From: DASZTV01 sp035547515
Lineage (GTDB): Bacteria > Actinomycetota > Actinomycetes > JAFAQI01
Direction of reading: 5' to 3'
DNA length: 64,000 nt
NCBI GenBank assembly: GCA_035547515.1
Contig: DASZUS010000037.1
Location: forward strand, 1 to 64,000
The stretch's first letter is position 1, and each line of letters opens with the position of its first letter. The notes beneath the pieces were generated by a model that worked only from the letters and a program-made list of their open reading frames with translations, was not told where the DNA came from and made no database searches. This document shows positions 1-7,862 of the stretch, piece after piece. The position numbers were made by a program, and so were the translations under genes.

Positions 1-594
1 ACCAACCAGTACGTCAACTACGAGCTCTACGGCCGCTGCCTCGACGTGAGCGGCCAGACCTGGGCCAACAACCTGATCGCCTACCCGTGCAAGCAGTCGC
101 CGAACGTGAGCGATCTGGCATGGAACGAGCTCTGGTACTTCCAATCGGAGACCACCGTCAACGGCATCACCTACGGCATCTTCTACGACAACTGCACCGC
201 GAACTGCGTCGGGACGGCCCCCGAGAAGGACTGTCTCGTGTCTCCCACAACCGAGAACACGCAGGTCACCGGCGCCAAGTGCCCAACGAGCGGGACGATT
301 CCCAACAACGAGCTGTGGGAGGCCACCGGCGACATCGCAGGCGACTACCCGGACTCTTACCTCTTGGTCAACAAGGGGTCCAACATGTGCATGGCGGCGG
401 ACCCGTCGCAGCTGAACCCGAGCAGCCACGTCACCGAGATCGTCGTCACCAACTGCAACGGTCAGGATGTGCCGTCTGCTGCCAACGCGGTGAAGAACAG
501 CCTGCTCCTGAAGTGGAACGCGCCGCCGAACAGCCCCACGCCTGGCCTGTCCGACATCCAGCAGGTCACGGGCAGCAGCGGCGCCGCCGGCTGA
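1..594 (+). CDS. Secreted lectin-like protein, C-terminal part (5' end outside window)
   Basis: The frame is open from base 1, so the gene begins upstream; 197 residues are visible before TGA. The segment holds a ricin-B/beta-trefoil-like signature: GRCLDVSGQ near residue 11, N-rich turns, NELW twice and SNMCMAAD near residue 123, with eight cysteines that suggest disulfides outside the cell. Such modules usually bind carbohydrate as appendages of exported hydrolases, but no catalytic domain is visible in this part. The tail is Pro/Ser/Gly-rich and has no membrane segment. A terminator-like hairpin follows. The lectin assignment rests on motif resemblance only. Confidence 0.6.
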   Translation, partial: TNQYVNYELYGRCLDVSGQTWANNLIAYPCKQSPNVSDLAWNELWYFQSETTVNGITYGIFYDNCTANCVGTAPEKDCLVSPTTENTQVTGAKCPTSGTIPNNELWEATGDIAGDYPDSYLLVNKGSNMCMAADPSQLNPSSHVTEIVVTNCNGQDVPSAANAVKNSLLLKWNAPPNSPTPGLSDIQQVTGSSGAAG

Positions 595-603
595 CCCACC
601 CCT

Positions 604-666
604 CGCCGAGCCCAAGGATCGGGGCGTAAAACGCGCCGAGTTACGCCCTCTTCGTTGGGCTCGGCG
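604..666. terminator. Two-tier hairpin, probable bidirectional terminator
   Basis: Outer arms CGCCGAGCCCAA (604-615) and TTGGGCTCGGCG (655-666) are perfectly complementary. Inside them GGGCGTAA (622-629) pairs with TTACGCCC (641-648). It lies between a plus-strand gene end and the 3' end of a minus-strand tRNA, so it can stop transcription from both sides. There is no clear T-tract, as is common in high-GC actinobacteria. Confidence 0.65.
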
Positions 667-692
667 GTCGAAGCGGGCTGGAAATGGGCTGG

Positions 693-769
693 TGGTGGGC
701 AGGGGCGGGGTCGAACCGCCGACCTTCCGCTTTTCAGGCGGACGCTCGTACCAACTGAGCTACCTGCCC
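693..769 (-). tRNA. tRNA-Phe (anticodon GAA)
   Basis: The reverse complement folds as a full cloverleaf: 7-bp acceptor GGGCAGG/CCTGCCC, anticodon stem TCCGC/GCGGA with loop CTGAAAA (anticodon GAA) and T-arm GGCGG-TTCGACC-CCGCC. The 3' CCA is encoded (693-695). Discriminator base is A. Confidence 0.96.
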
Positions 770-955
770 TTGTCGGCGTACGCCGCAGGGACCGCACGAG
801 TCTACGGGTAGCCGCGCTCGCGCCAGAAATCGGACAGACAGGACTACAGGACCCCACAGATGTGGTCGATGACTGTAAGAGCCACATAACGCCACAAGAT
901 CGCTAGCCAGCGCGCTTCGCCGCGCTGCCATCTCAACTACACGGGGTTCCCAGCC

Positions 956-1795
956 ATGCACCGTGCCCGAATCCGGGCTGCGGTCGCCGTGCTTGCGTCG
1001 GTCGTCGCCTTCGGCGTGCCCGCGCAGTCGAGTGCGACCGCTGCACCTGCCGCCGCCCGCAGCGGCGCCTACACCCACGGTTTCGACCTGTCCTGGCCGC
1101 AGTGCCGCGGCCACGCCGCGGGTAGCGTTCCGGCCGGCCGGCCCGCCTACGTCATCCTCGGCCTGACCCACGGCACCGGTCACACCGTCAACCCGTGCCT
1201 GCGCTCGCAGCTGCGCTGGGCCGGGATGCACGGCGCGATGGTCGGCGGTTACCTCGTCGCGTCGTACCCGACGCAGCGGCAGCGGGCCCGCTCCGGGCAC
1301 GGCCTGTTCGGCAAGTGTCATGGCGGGCTGCTGTGCCGGTTGCGCAACGACGGCGCCGGTCAGGTGCACGATGCGCTGGCCACGATGCACCGCGCGCACA
1401 TGCACTCGCCAATGGTCTGGCTCGACGTGGAGTTCCGCGACCAGCAGCCGTGGACCCACAACCACCTCCGCAACCGTGCGGTCCTGCAGGGCATGGTCCG
1501 GGCGCTGCGCCACCGCCACACCCGCTTCGGCGTCTACACGACCGGCTACATGTGGCACGCCATCGCCGGGCGGTACCGGCTCGACGTGCCGCAGTGGCTG
1601 CCGTCGGGTCGTTCCCGCGCCAAGCCGACCATCCCCTTGTGCCGGCAGACCGCGACGGGCGGCACCACCTGGCTGGTGCAGTACACAAACCGTCTCGACC
1701 AGGACCTGACCTGCCCGGTGCTCAGCGCGACGCGCTCCCACTTGCGCGGCGCGCACCAGCGGCCGGTGCTGACGAGGATCGTCGCGCGCGTGTAG
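956..1795 (+). CDS. Secreted GH25-like (TIM-barrel) glycoside hydrolase domain protein
   Basis: The protein has 279 aa with a Sec signal peptide (RIRAAVAVLASVVAFGVPA, cleavage near residue 31). The mature part opens with GFDLSWPQC near residue 43 and contains MVWLDVEF near residue 153, GVYTTGYMW near 187 and WLVQYTNR near 235. These acidic strand ends and the closing W-QY strand are typical of lysozyme-like GH25/DUF1906 barrels in actinobacteria. Six cysteines suggest disulfides. By family it could act on cell-wall glycans, but the substrate is not established and the usual catalytic pair is not certain. The ATG at 956 is the first start and gives a complete signal peptide. It stands alone between a tRNA and peptidase E. 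Confidence 0.65.
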   Translation: MHRARIRAAVAVLASVVAFGVPAQSSATAAPAAARSGAYTHGFDLSWPQCRGHAAGSVPAGRPAYVILGLTHGTGHTVNPCLRSQLRWAGMHGAMVGGYLVASYPTQRQRARSGHGLFGKCHGGLLCRLRNDGAGQVHDALATMHRAHMHSPMVWLDVEFRDQQPWTHNHLRNRAVLQGMVRALRHRHTRFGVYTTGYMWHAIAGRYRLDVPQWLPSGRSRAKPTIPLCRQTATGGTTWLVQYTNRLDQDLTCPVLSATRSHLRGAHQRPVLTRIVARV

Positions 1796-1855
1796 CCGCT
1801 CGCGCCGGCTTGTTAGCGTCCGCCTGGCATCGTCGGGTCAGGCCGAGGAGTCGGC

Positions 1856-2527
1856 ATGAAGCTACTGCTCACCTCAGCGGGCATCACCAACGCGAGCATC
1901 CGCGACGCGCTGGTCGAGCTGCTGGGCAAGCCGGTCGAGGAGGCGAACGCGCTCTGCATCCCGACCGCGACGCACTGCATGCCCGGCGGCGCGGACCTGG
2001 GCTGGCGGTTCATCAGCGGCAACGAGCCGCGTACGCCGATGGTGGAGCTCGGCTGGCGGACCGTCGGCGTCCTCGAGCTCACGGCGCTGCCCAGCATCGA
2101 CCGCGATATCTGGGTCTCGCGGGTCGAGGAGGCCGACGTCCTGCTGGTCGGCGGCGGCGACACGCTGTACCTGTGCCGCTGGATGCGCGAGTCCGGCCTG
2201 GCCGATCTGCTGCCGACGCTGCAGGACATCGTGTACGTCGGGTTCAGTGCCGGGAGCTGCGTGCTGACGCCGAGCATCGGTGAGGCGTTGGTGCTCTCCA
2301 TGCCGCCGGGCGGCAGCGACGAGACGCTCGGCCTGGTGGACTTCTCGATCTTCCCGCACGTCGACCATCCGGACATGCCACCGGGTTTCACGATGGCCGA
2401 CGCGCAGCGGTGGGCGGCCGGGATGCGGCGTACCTGTTACGTGATCGACGACAGTACGGCGATCAAAGTCGTCGACGGTCAGATCGACGTCGTCTCCGAG
2501 GGGACCTGGCGGCTGCTGACCCCTTAG
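1856..2527 (+). CDS. Peptidase E-like (family S51) serine peptidase
   Basis: The protein has 223 aa, the usual length for family S51. The nucleophile elbow GFSAGS places the catalytic serine at residue 131. DVLLVGGGDTLYL (residues 94-106) is the conserved strand-turn that forms the oxyanion region, and the fold is class I glutamine-amidotransferase-like. Known members cleave N-terminal Asp-X dipeptides or cyanophycin dipeptides in the cytoplasm; no signal peptide is present here. A GAGGAG ribosome binding site ends 7 nt before the ATG. It has no obvious operon partner. The family is clear but the substrate is not. Confidence 0.85.
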   Translation: MKLLLTSAGITNASIRDALVELLGKPVEEANALCIPTATHCMPGGADLGWRFISGNEPRTPMVELGWRTVGVLELTALPSIDRDIWVSRVEEADVLLVGGGDTLYLCRWMRESGLADLLPTLQDIVYVGFSAGSCVLTPSIGEALVLSMPPGGSDETLGLVDFSIFPHVDHPDMPPGFTMADAQRWAAGMRRTCYVIDDSTAIKVVDGQIDVVSEGTWRLLTP

Positions 2528-2555
2528 AGCGCCCTCTGCGCCCCCGCGCGCGAGC

Positions 2556-2942
2556 TCAGATCGTAATGATGGCGAGTCTTCGTCCGGCGGCCTCTGCGAG
2601 CACTGTCAGGTCATCGCGATCGCCCGTCACGACGGCGTCACCGCGGCGGAGCGCTCCGACCACGACGTTGGCGTCGACGACATCACCGCGTCCCGCGTTG
2701 GCCAGCAGCGTGCCAGCGCCTCGAGCGGCCGCCTCGTCGAGGACATCGCTAGCCGTCGCGTCGAGGAAGCGTGACAACAACGGCTGCGGCCCACCGCGCC
2801 AGGCCTGCGCTAGCACGCCGGCTGGGATCGTGGGCACGTGTGCTCGTTCGAGTGCACGGCGGTGAATCGCCCAAACTCTACGGTCGTTCGCTTCCGCCGC
2901 GAGCAACGCGCCAGCATCGTAGGTGAGGCCCATCGTGCGCAC
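2556..2942 (-). CDS. vapC: VapC-like PIN-domain ribonuclease toxin
   Basis: PIN-domain protein of 128 aa (125 if the ATG at 2933 is used, which gives the family-typical start MGLTYDAGALLAAE). Acidic metal ligands are visible: Asp in LTYDAG, Glu in the following AAE, Asp in VVDANVV and Asp in VVTGDRDDL. Toxins of this family are Mg-dependent RNases that cut tRNA or rRNA and are neutralised by the antitoxin encoded just upstream. The GTG at 2942 overlaps the antitoxin TAG by one base, so translation is coupled. No signal peptide is present. The RNA target cannot be read from the sequence. Confidence 0.85.
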   Translation of the reverse strand: MRTMGLTYDAGALLAAEANDRRVWAIHRRALERAHVPTIPAGVLAQAWRGGPQPLLSRFLDATASDVLDEAAARGAGTLLANAGRGDVVDANVVVGALRRGDAVVTGDRDDLTVLAEAAGRRLAIITI

Positions 2943-3262
2943 TACGTTCGCATCCGCGTTCGCGAACGGGCAGAGCGTGGCTTGGCCGATTTCCTGCCCG
3001 TAGCCCTACCGGCCGGCGGGGTGGCCGTGAGGTCCGCGACGCCAGCCGCGTCGAGGAGGCGATCGGCCTCGGCGAGCTCCTCCTCGGTGAAGGCGCCAAA
3101 CTCCGCCTCGTAGGCCGCGATCGCCGCCAGTCCGCGTTGGCGGCGCAGGTAGTGCGCGAGCGCATCGTTCACGAGTGGTGAAACGGCTCCGCCCTGCACT
3201 TCGGCGGTCATGGCGTCCCAGACGTCCGCATCAAACGAGATCGACCTCTTCACCACGACCAT
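2942..3262 (-). CDS. vapB: VapB-like antitoxin (ribbon-helix-helix type)
   Basis: The protein has 106 aa and starts at ATG 3262. The N-terminus VVVKRSISFDADVW is a beta strand followed by a helix, as in CopG/RHH DNA-binding antitoxins. The middle (HYLRRQRGLAAIAAYEAEFGAFTEEEL) is the helical toxin-binding part. The C-terminus is Arg/Lys-rich and probably disordered. A longer frame exists upstream, but its extra 188 residues overlap the F420 reductase gene antisense and are Arg-rich shadow sequence. A TACCCT -10 box sits 6 nt before the ATG, so the mRNA is probably leaderless. The dimer is expected to bind its own promoter with VapC. Confidence 0.78.
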   Translation of the reverse strand: MVVVKRSISFDADVWDAMTAEVQGGAVSPLVNDALAHYLRRQRGLAAIAAYEAEFGAFTEEELAEADRLLDAAGVADLTATPPAGRATGRKSAKPRSARSRTRMRT

Positions 3263-3268
3263 GAGAGC

Positions 3269-3274
3269 AGGGTA
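3269..3274 (-). promoter_or_regulatory. -10 box of leaderless vapBC promoter
   Basis: TACCCT on the minus strand, 6 nt before the vapB ATG. A weak -35 candidate (TGGTGT) is 17 nt further up. GTTACCAAC just upstream is a short imperfect palindrome that could be the antitoxin operator. Confidence 0.5.
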
Positions 3275-3375
3275 CGACCGTTGGTAACACCACACCACCG
3301 TCATCCACAGCGGGCGATGGCCCATGCGGGCAGGTAGCGTCCTGGAACCATCCGGCCACGGGAGTTGGAGTCCGA

Positions 3376-3828
3376 GTGTCCGCGTTCGACGCAGAGTACG
3401 AGCCGAGCCCGTGGCAGCCGGTCGCCGACGAGGTGGCCAAGTACGAGCGCACGGACGGCGCCGAGCCGAGCGACCTGGTCGGCGAGAAGTGGATCGTGCT
3501 GTGGACCCTCGGCTCCAAGTCGGGCAAGGTCCGCAAGACCCCGCTGGTCCGCGTCGCAGATGAACAAGGCCATTACGCCGTGATCGGGTCGATGGGCGGA
3601 GCGCCGACGAACCCGCAGTGGGTGCACAACGTGCGTGCCCGCCCGATCGCCCGTCTCCAGGACGGCCCGAATCTTCGGGACTACACGGTTCGCGAGGTCG
3701 ACGGCGACGAGAAGGCGCAGTGGTGGGCTCGGGCGGTCGCGGTGTGGCCCGACTACGACAAGTACCAGGCCGGCACCGCACGCGTTCTCCCGCTGTTCGT
3801 GCTCGATCCCACGCAGCCGAGCCCATGA
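3376..3828 (+). CDS. F420-dependent nitroreductase/quinone reductase-like (DDN family) protein
   Basis: The protein has 150 aa, the normal size for deazaflavin (F420)-dependent nitroreductase-like split-barrel proteins. LWTLGSKSGKVRKTPLVRV (residues 42-60) and GSMGGAPTNPQWVHNV (residues 74-89) are the two family signatures. They form the F420 phosphate and isoalloxazine pocket. Members reduce quinones or nitro compounds with F420H2 and occur mainly in actinobacteria. GTG at 3376 is used; the purine-rich stretch GGGAGTTGGAGT upstream provides the ribosome site. It lies divergent from vapBC with 113 nt between them. Confidence 0.85.
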   Translation: MSAFDAEYEPSPWQPVADEVAKYERTDGAEPSDLVGEKWIVLWTLGSKSGKVRKTPLVRVADEQGHYAVIGSMGGAPTNPQWVHNVRARPIARLQDGPNLRDYTVREVDGDEKAQWWARAVAVWPDYDKYQAGTARVLPLFVLDPTQPSP

Positions 3829-3875
3829 TCGACTAGCGCGGTGTAGTCGGGCGCAGATCGGCGATAAGCACGCCC

Positions 3876-4688
3876 ATGTCGACACCCGCCCAACGCGCTA
3901 CCGAAGCCGACCCGGCTGGTGAGACGAAGCTCGCCGACGCCTTCGACCGAATCGTGGCGGAGGGTACGCCGCGAATGCAGCGCGGCTGGCCGGAGCTCCT
4001 GAGCACCGGTGCGGTGGCCGGGCTCGAGGTCTCGATCGGCGTGCTCGCGCTGATCGCGGTGGAAACCGAGACCGGGAGCCCGCTGCTCGGTGGGTTGGCG
4101 TTCTCGTTCGGGTTCATCGCGCTGTTCCTCGGCCACAGCGAGCTGTTCACCGAGGGCTTCCTGCTACCGATCACCGTGGTCGCCGCAGGCGAGGCGACGC
4201 TCTGGCAGCTCCTGCGCCTGTGGGTCGGGACGGCGGTGGCGAACCTCGCGGGCGGCTGGTTGCTCACGCTGATCGCGATGGAGGCCTACCCGCAGTTCCA
4301 CGCGACGGCGATCAAGGCCGGCACGGAGTTCATCGACAGCGGCATCACCACCCGGTCGCTGTGCAGCGCCATCCTCGCCGGCGCGGTGATCACCTTGATG
4401 ACCCGCATGACGCAGGGCACCGAGTCGGTTCCGGCGCGCCTCATCGCGGTCATCGCGTCTGCGTTCGTCCTCGCCGGGTTGAAGATGTCGCACTCGATCC
4501 TCGAGTCACTACTGATCTTCAGCAGCCTGCACGCGGGCGCGACGTCGTTCGGGTACGCCGACTGGGCCGGCTGGTTCGCCTGGACGGTCCTCGGCAACGT
4601 GATCGGCGGCGTCGGTCTCGTGACCCTGCTACGCCTGATCCGCAGCCGCCGCATGGTCCTCAGCCACCGCGCGGAAGCGAAGACCTGA
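3876..4688 (+). CDS. Formate/nitrite transporter (FNT) family membrane channel
   Basis: The protein has 270 aa with six predicted membrane helices, as in FocA/NirC/YfdC relatives. The stretch from GAVAGLEVSIGVLAL through FSFGFIALFLGHSELFTEG and the later LKMSHSILESLL match the FNT pore layout. The family moves small monovalent anions such as formate or nitrite across the cytoplasmic membrane. The nitrate and nitrite genes of this window are 10 kb away, so nitrite transport is possible but not implied by context. ATG 3876 is the first in-frame start and leaves a 40-residue hydrophilic N-terminus. Confidence 0.85.
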   Translation: MSTPAQRATEADPAGETKLADAFDRIVAEGTPRMQRGWPELLSTGAVAGLEVSIGVLALIAVETETGSPLLGGLAFSFGFIALFLGHSELFTEGFLLPITVVAAGEATLWQLLRLWVGTAVANLAGGWLLTLIAMEAYPQFHATAIKAGTEFIDSGITTRSLCSAILAGAVITLMTRMTQGTESVPARLIAVIASAFVLAGLKMSHSILESLLIFSSLHAGATSFGYADWAGWFAWTVLGNVIGGVGLVTLLRLIRSRRMVLSHRAEAKT

Positions 4689-4734
4689 GACGCCGCGCGG
4701 ATCCTGCTCGACACCAGGGATCGCCGGGGGTTGG

Positions 4735-4808
4735 CGGTCCTGACGGGATTTGAACCCGCGACCTCCGCCTTGACAGGGCGGCGAGCACTCCAGCTGCTCC
4801 ACAGGACC
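4735..4808 (-). tRNA. tRNA-Asp (anticodon GTC)
   Basis: The reverse complement gives acceptor GGTCCTG/CAGGACC, D-arm GAGC/GCTC, anticodon arm CCGCC-CTGTCAA-GGCGG (anticodon GTC), T-arm GCGGG-TTCAAAT-CCCGT and discriminator G, as expected for tRNA-Asp. CCA is not encoded. Confidence 0.95.
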
Positions 4809-4826
4809 TTGACTTGTGTTGCGTCG

Positions 4827-4899
4827 TACCCCCAACGGGATTCGAACCCGTGTTACCGGCGTGAAAGGCCAGCGTCCTAGGCCACTAGACGATGAGGGC
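4827..4899 (-). tRNA. tRNA-Glu (anticodon TTC)
   Basis: The reverse complement gives acceptor GCCCTCA/TGGGGGT with a G-U closing pair, anticodon arm CTGGC-CTTTCAC-GCCGG (anticodon TTC), T-arm ACGGG-TTCGAAT-CCCGT and discriminator A. It lies 18 nt upstream of tRNA-Asp on the same strand, so the two are probably cotranscribed. Confidence 0.95.
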
Positions 4900-4984
4900 A
4901 ATCCCTCGGCGTCCGCCGTCGGGGACTGCACAAGTGTAGGGGACGATCGCTCAAGCGTGCTGCCCACCACAGGAGGAGCGAGCA

Positions 4985-5740
4985 ATGACGGTGGACGAGG
5001 TCCGGTACGAGCGTCGCGGCGCCGCCGCGCTGGTCACCATCGATCGCCAGCACCGCCGCAACGCGATCGACGGCAAGACCGCCGACGCCCTGGTCGAGGC
5101 GCTCGACGACTTCGAGGCAGACGAGTTCGCCCGGGTCATGGTGCTGACCGGTGCCGGCTCGGCGTTCTGCGCCGGCGCGGACCTCACCGCGATCGAGACC
5201 CTCGAGCCGCGGCTGCGCCGCGGGGAGGGCCCGCTCGGGTTCACCCGGCGCGTGGCCGCCAAGCCCACCATCGCGGCGATCGACGGGTGGGCCGTGGCCG
5301 GCGGGTTGGAGCTCGCCGCGTGGTGTGACATCCGGATCGCCTCCCCGCGCGCGCAGTTCGGGTGCCTGGAGCGCCGGTTCGGCGTACCGCTGATCGACGG
5401 CGGCACGTGGCGGCTGCCACGGATCGTCGGCTTCGGGCGGGCGATGGATCTCGTGCTGACCGGGCGGCTGGTCGACTCCGCGGAGGCCCTCGCGATCGGC
5501 CTGGTGACGGCGGTCGTCGAGGACCCGGTCGGCCACGCGCTCGCGATGGCCGAGCAGCTCGCGACCTACCCGCAGGAGACGATGCTGTCGGACCGCCGCT
5601 CGATGTACGACGGCTACGGCCACCCGCTCGACGAGGCGCTCGACATCGAGGCGCGCTACGGCAGGGAGGTGCTGCTCGTCGGCCGCGAAGGCGCCAAGCG
5701 CTTCGCCGGCGGTGAGGGCAGAGGCGCGGCGGGGGTCTGA
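4985..5740 (+). CDS. Enoyl-CoA hydratase/isomerase (crotonase) family protein
   Basis: Crotonase-fold protein of 251 aa. FCAGADL (residues 61-67) and the IDGWAVAGGLELA segment (residues 99-111) form the CoA-thioester oxyanion hole. Glu129 sits at the first catalytic-acid position. At the second (AMDLVLTG) the usual Glu is Asp155, so classic hydratase activity is uncertain and isomerase, hydrolase or other crotonase chemistry is possible. AGGAGGAG directly upstream of the ATG is a near-perfect ribosome site. It follows the tRNA-Glu/Asp pair on the opposite strand and has no operon partner. Confidence 0.85.
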   Translation: MTVDEVRYERRGAAALVTIDRQHRRNAIDGKTADALVEALDDFEADEFARVMVLTGAGSAFCAGADLTAIETLEPRLRRGEGPLGFTRRVAAKPTIAAIDGWAVAGGLELAAWCDIRIASPRAQFGCLERRFGVPLIDGGTWRLPRIVGFGRAMDLVLTGRLVDSAEALAIGLVTAVVEDPVGHALAMAEQLATYPQETMLSDRRSMYDGYGHPLDEALDIEARYGREVLLVGREGAKRFAGGEGRGAAGV

Positions 5741-5773
5741 CCGCGCCGGTCGCGGCCCCACCGGGCGCAGTGC

Positions 5774-6790
5774 TTACGCCGCCAGCGGAGTGTGCTCGGC
5801 GGCTACCGTCTCGCCGGGCACCGGCGGCCCGGGCGGCGTACCGTCCCCGAACGGCCGGCCACCGAGCGCTTCGCGGCCGTGCTCGCTCAGCCAGCCGCTG
5901 AGGTCGGGACCCGCGGGGACGATCCCGGTCGGGTTTATGTCGCGGTGCACGCAGTAGTAGTGGCGCTTGATGTGGTCGAAGTCGAGCGTGTCGCCGAACC
6001 CGGGCGTCTGGAACAGGTCGCGGGCGTAGGCCCACAACACTGGCATCTCGCTGAGCTTGCTCCGGTTGCACTTGAAGTGGCCGTGGTAGACCGCGTCGAA
6101 CCTCGCCAGCGTGGTGAACAGCCGCACGTCGGCTTCGGTGATCGTGTCGCCGACCAGGTACCGCTGGCCCGAGAGCCGCTCGCTGAGCCAGTCGAGCCGC
6201 TCGAACAGCCTCCGGTACGCCGACTCGTAGGAGTCCTGGTCGCCGGCGAACCCGGCCCGGTACACGCCATTGTTGACGTCCCGGTAGACCAGCTCCGCGA
6301 CCTCGTCGATCTCGCCGCGCAGCGGCTCCGGGTAGAGGTCGGGGGCGCCTTCACGATGGAACTCCCGCCACTCTGTAGACAGGTCGAGTGTGATCTGCGG
6401 AAAGTCGTTCGTCACGACCTGGCCAGTGGTGATGTCCACGATCGCCGGCACTGTGATGCCCCGGTCGTAGCCGGGGTCGCGCGCGAGGTAGGCCTCCCGC
6501 AGCCGCTCGATGCCGAGCACCGGATCGCGCCCGCCCGGGTCGAGGTCGAAGGTCCAGCTGCGCTCGTCGTGGGTCGGCCCGCAGATCCCCATCGAGAGAA
6601 CCGGCTCGAGGCCGAGCAGCCGCCGCACGATGATCGCGCGGTTCGCCCACGGGCAGGCGCGGGAGACGACCAGGCGGTAGCGGCCCGGCTCGACCGGGTA
6701 GCCGTCACGGCCGTCGGCGGTGACCCGCGTGGTGATGTAGTTGCTGTCGCGCTCGTAGGAGCGTCCGCTGGTGACGTAGGAGCCGGCCAT
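5774..6790 (-). CDS. Xi-class glutathione S-transferase / glutathionyl-hydroquinone reductase-like protein
   Basis: The protein has 338 aa. An N-terminal thioredoxin-like domain carries SRACPWAN with the catalytic Cys46, the hallmark of Xi-class GSTs that remove thiols from quinone conjugates. VPAIVD and NDFPQITLDL follow, then an all-helical C-terminal domain (YLVGDTITEADVRLF, and the conserved FDHIKRHYY near residue 280). Actinobacteria mostly use mycothiol rather than glutathione, so the physiological thiol may differ from that of the proteobacterial enzyme. It is divergent from the flavin reductase gene, with 65 nt between starts. Confidence 0.85.
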   Translation of the reverse strand: MAGSYVTSGRSYERDSNYITTRVTADGRDGYPVEPGRYRLVVSRACPWANRAIIVRRLLGLEPVLSMGICGPTHDERSWTFDLDPGGRDPVLGIERLREAYLARDPGYDRGITVPAIVDITTGQVVTNDFPQITLDLSTEWREFHREGAPDLYPEPLRGEIDEVAELVYRDVNNGVYRAGFAGDQDSYESAYRRLFERLDWLSERLSGQRYLVGDTITEADVRLFTTLARFDAVYHGHFKCNRSKLSEMPVLWAYARDLFQTPGFGDTLDFDHIKRHYYCVHRDINPTGIVPAGPDLSGWLSEHGREALGGRPFGDGTPPGPPVPGETVAAEHTPLAA

Positions 6791-6855
6791 GCTGGGTGGT
6801 CTACCCGGCCCGCGGGCGGCGGATGCCGGCGGGCGCTGGTGGGTAGGCCCGCGTC

Positions 6856-7371
6856 GTGACCGGCGACCACGACGACGGGGCCGAAGTGCAGCGCGCCTTT
6901 CAGCAGCTGGTCGGCGGGCTCGACTACCCCATGTACGTCGTGACGGCGGCCGGAGCCGACGGCCAGCGCGCGGGCTGCCTCGTCGGCTTCGCGACCCAGG
7001 CGAGCATCGACCCGGGACGGGTGCTGGTGCTGCTGTCGAAGGAGAACGAGACCTTCCGGATCGCCCAGCAGTCCCAGCTGCTCGGGGTGCACTACCTGCA
7101 CGAGGGAAACCGCGCGCTGGCGTCGCTGTTCGGCGAGGAGTCCGGCGACTGGACCGACAAGTTCGCCCGCTGCGAGTGGCGCGAGGGCCCTGGCGGCGTA
7201 CCGATGATCGCAGGGGTCCGGGGCGTCGTCGTCGGGCGAGTGCTGGCCCGGCTCGATGCCGGCGACCACGTCGCGCACCTGCTCGACCCGGTCGCCGTGG
7301 AGGTCGGCGAGGACCGCCCGGCGCTGACCTACCAGGCGGTGCGCGACCTCGACCCGGGGCATCCCGCCTGA
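6856..7371 (+). CDS. Flavin reductase-like, FMN-binding split-barrel protein
   Basis: The protein has 171 aa and matches the flavin-reductase domain: QQLVGGLDYPMYVVTAAG at residues 15-32, CLVGFATQASIDPGRVLVLLSK, then a basic loop and DHVAHLLDPVAVEVG near the C-terminus, which resembles the H-x-L-x-G/P strand of HpaC/DIM6 relatives. It would bind FMN or F420 as a dimer and reduce flavin or act as a small oxidoreductase. No partner monooxygenase is adjacent. GTG at 6856 is the first plausible start. Substrate is unknown. Confidence 0.75.
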   Translation: MTGDHDDGAEVQRAFQQLVGGLDYPMYVVTAAGADGQRAGCLVGFATQASIDPGRVLVLLSKENETFRIAQQSQLLGVHYLHEGNRALASLFGEESGDWTDKFARCEWREGPGGVPMIAGVRGVVVGRVLARLDAGDHVAHLLDPVAVEVGEDRPALTYQAVRDLDPGHPA

Positions 7372-7440
7372 CCCGCAGGAACCTGCGGCCGCGCGTGGAA
7401 CATGTCCGCGACGGACGCAGTGGTCCGGGAGGGCGGGGAC

Positions 7441-7824
7441 ATGTCGTACCTGAAGTCTGAGCCGTATCTGCCGACCGAGGGCGCGGAGTTCCTCGACTAC
7501 ATGGATCGCGTGATCGAAGGCGTCACGGAGCTGCAGCGCGAGGGCAGGGTGCCCGACGAGGAGGGCGTCGACTCCCTGCTCGACCAGTGGCGGATGGTCA
7601 CCCGCCACGTCAGAGCCGACGTGAACGCGGCGGGGCCCACGTCGGTGCGGCCGATCACGACGACCATCCCGATGACGGCGGCGGAGTACCAGCAGAGCTC
7701 GTCGATGTTCGCGACCTTCTACCAGCTGCTGCGCATTCTCGAGATGCGCGGCGCGATCGACCTGCGGCGCTCCGACGGGGTGAGCCGCGTCGCGATGGCT
7801 GTCTACAACGGGACGCTGCTCTGA
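7441..7824 (+). CDS. Hypothetical protein, small soluble
   Basis: The protein has 127 aa from ATG 7441, chosen because GGGAGGGCGGGG lies directly upstream. An in-frame ATG at 7402 would add 13 residues but has no ribosome site. It is soluble and mainly helical, with acidic residues at the start (EFLDYMDRVIEGVTELQREGR) and a conserved-looking TTTIPMTAAEYQQSS segment. I do not recognise a family. The neighbours (flavin reductase upstream, DUF2277 downstream) give no functional link, although all three run in the same direction. Confidence 0.6.
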   Translation: MSYLKSEPYLPTEGAEFLDYMDRVIEGVTELQREGRVPDEEGVDSLLDQWRMVTRHVRADVNAAGPTSVRPITTTIPMTAAEYQQSSSMFATFYQLLRILEMRGAIDLRRSDGVSRVAMAVYNGTLL

Positions 7825-7850
7825 CGCGGTGGAGTCCTGGCTCGAGTGCT

Positions 7851-7856
7851 TAGGCT
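7851..7856 (+). promoter_or_regulatory. -10 box of leaderless DUF2277 promoter
   Basis: TAGGCT lies 6 nt before the ATG at 7863, so transcription should start at or next to the start codon. No good -35 hexamer is visible. Confidence 0.5.
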
Positions 7857-7862
7857 CGGTGC

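Noticed and set aside
3263..3826. Upstream extension of the VapB frame
   Set aside because: Lies opposite the F420 reductase gene, Arg/Pro-rich, and would move the start away from its promoter.
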